Made by a program: the position numbers and the translations under genes. From Turneriella sp. (GTDB lineage: Bacteria > Spirochaetota > Leptospiria > Turneriellales > Turneriellaceae), in the NCBI GenBank assembly GCA_019186965.1, contig JABARV010000005.1, forward strand, positions 62,001 through 126,000: 64,000 nucleotides of DNA, read 5' to 3'. Positions within the stretch are counted from its first letter, which is position 1. Every line of letters starts with the position of its first letter. The notes beneath the pieces are model-generated. The model was not told the DNA's origin. It saw nothing but the letters and a program-made list of their open reading frames with translations, and did not search any database. Shown here in pieces: positions 63,792 to 64,000 of this stretch.

Positions 63792-64000
63792 ATGCAGTAC
63801 CGTAAACTAGGGAAAACAGGTATCGACGTAAGTGCAATTTGCCTCGGCACTATGACGTGGGGTGTCCAAAACTCTGAAAAAGAAGCACATGAACAAATAG
63901 ACTACGCGTTAAGCCAGGGCGTCAATTTTATCGACACCGCAGAAATGTACCCCGTCCCCGCAACAGAGGAAAAATATGGGATTACCGAAAATTATATCGG
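63792..64000 (+). CDS. Aldo/keto reductase, N-terminal part (3' end outside window)
   Basis: Only the first 69 codons are present. The peptide starts MQYRKLGKTGIDVSAICLG, continues with TMTWGVQNSEKEAHEQIDYA and has the catalytic-Asp/Tyr region NFIDTAEMYP. This matches NADPH-dependent aldo/keto reductases of the Tas-like group. The frame is open to the right window edge. An inverted repeat (GGGAGTA/TACTCCC) lies just upstream of the start. Confidence 0.88.
   Translation, partial: MQYRKLGKTGIDVSAICLGTMTWGVQNSEKEAHEQIDYALSQGVNFIDTAEMYPVPATEEKYGITENYI

Overview
The window reads as chromosome of a diderm spirochete, most likely a member of the Leptospirales. The strongest clue is the haem block at 5.4-12.5 kb: hemA, a fused hemC-hemD, hemL, a histidine kinase and response regulator, then hemE. 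Established knowledge places a fused HemC/D and a two-component system inside the Leptospira haem locus. Supporting clues are a type II secretion secretin, a beta-barrel outer-membrane protein, TolQ/TolR-type proteins, lipoproteins with relaxed lipoboxes, a DUF342/FapA protein and several long TPR and FecR-domain proteins. Base composition looks moderate, roughly mid-40s percent G+C by eye. I cannot assign a species.

Layout: 0-5.3 kb, type II secretion genes gspD (5' end outside the window), gspE and gspF, running into a GT9 glycosyltransferase. 5.3-12.5 kb, early tetrapyrrole synthesis plus a two-component system. 12.5-19 kb, GTP-type PEP carboxykinase, a UbiB-family protein, the primary sigma factor and endonuclease III. 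19-23.6 kb, an accessory island: a 58-bp tandem repeat array that altered the 3' end of nth, a secreted lipase, two decayed transposases, and between them an outer-membrane protein plus a FecR-domain protein of higher G+C content. 23.6-26.3 kb, ExbB/ExbD-like proteins with two membrane proteins. 26.3-36.8 kb, mostly housekeeping (RibD reductase domain, MutL, an RRM protein, RibF, thioredoxin, TyrA), with a divergent Fe-S uracil-DNA-glycosylase-like protein coupled to a cysteine-poor DksA homologue and a 29-aa ribosome-type basic protein. 36.8-51 kb, two long minus-strand groups of envelope and signalling proteins: FapA-like and TPR proteins, then an unlinked prepilin peptidase, a large low-complexity protein, a TPR lipoprotein, a FecR protein and an adenylate cyclase. 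51-61 kb, NuoF, purine nucleoside phosphorylase, GerMN protein, amidase, an FNR-like reductase, QueG, a lipoprotein, a phosphodiesterase and DAHP synthase. 61-64 kb, groES-groEL behind an elaborate operator, then a 148-bp nested inverted-repeat element and the start of an aldo/keto reductase.

The most unusual signals are the nested palindromic element after groEL, the groE control region (a perfect 11-bp inverted repeat plus three GAGTG half-sites exactly 22 bp apart), the tandem array whose last copy still carries what looks like the ancestral nth stop, and the altered active-site residues in the UDG-like, DksA-like, CcmE-like and prepilin peptidase proteins. I see no rRNA, tRNA or CRISPR array.
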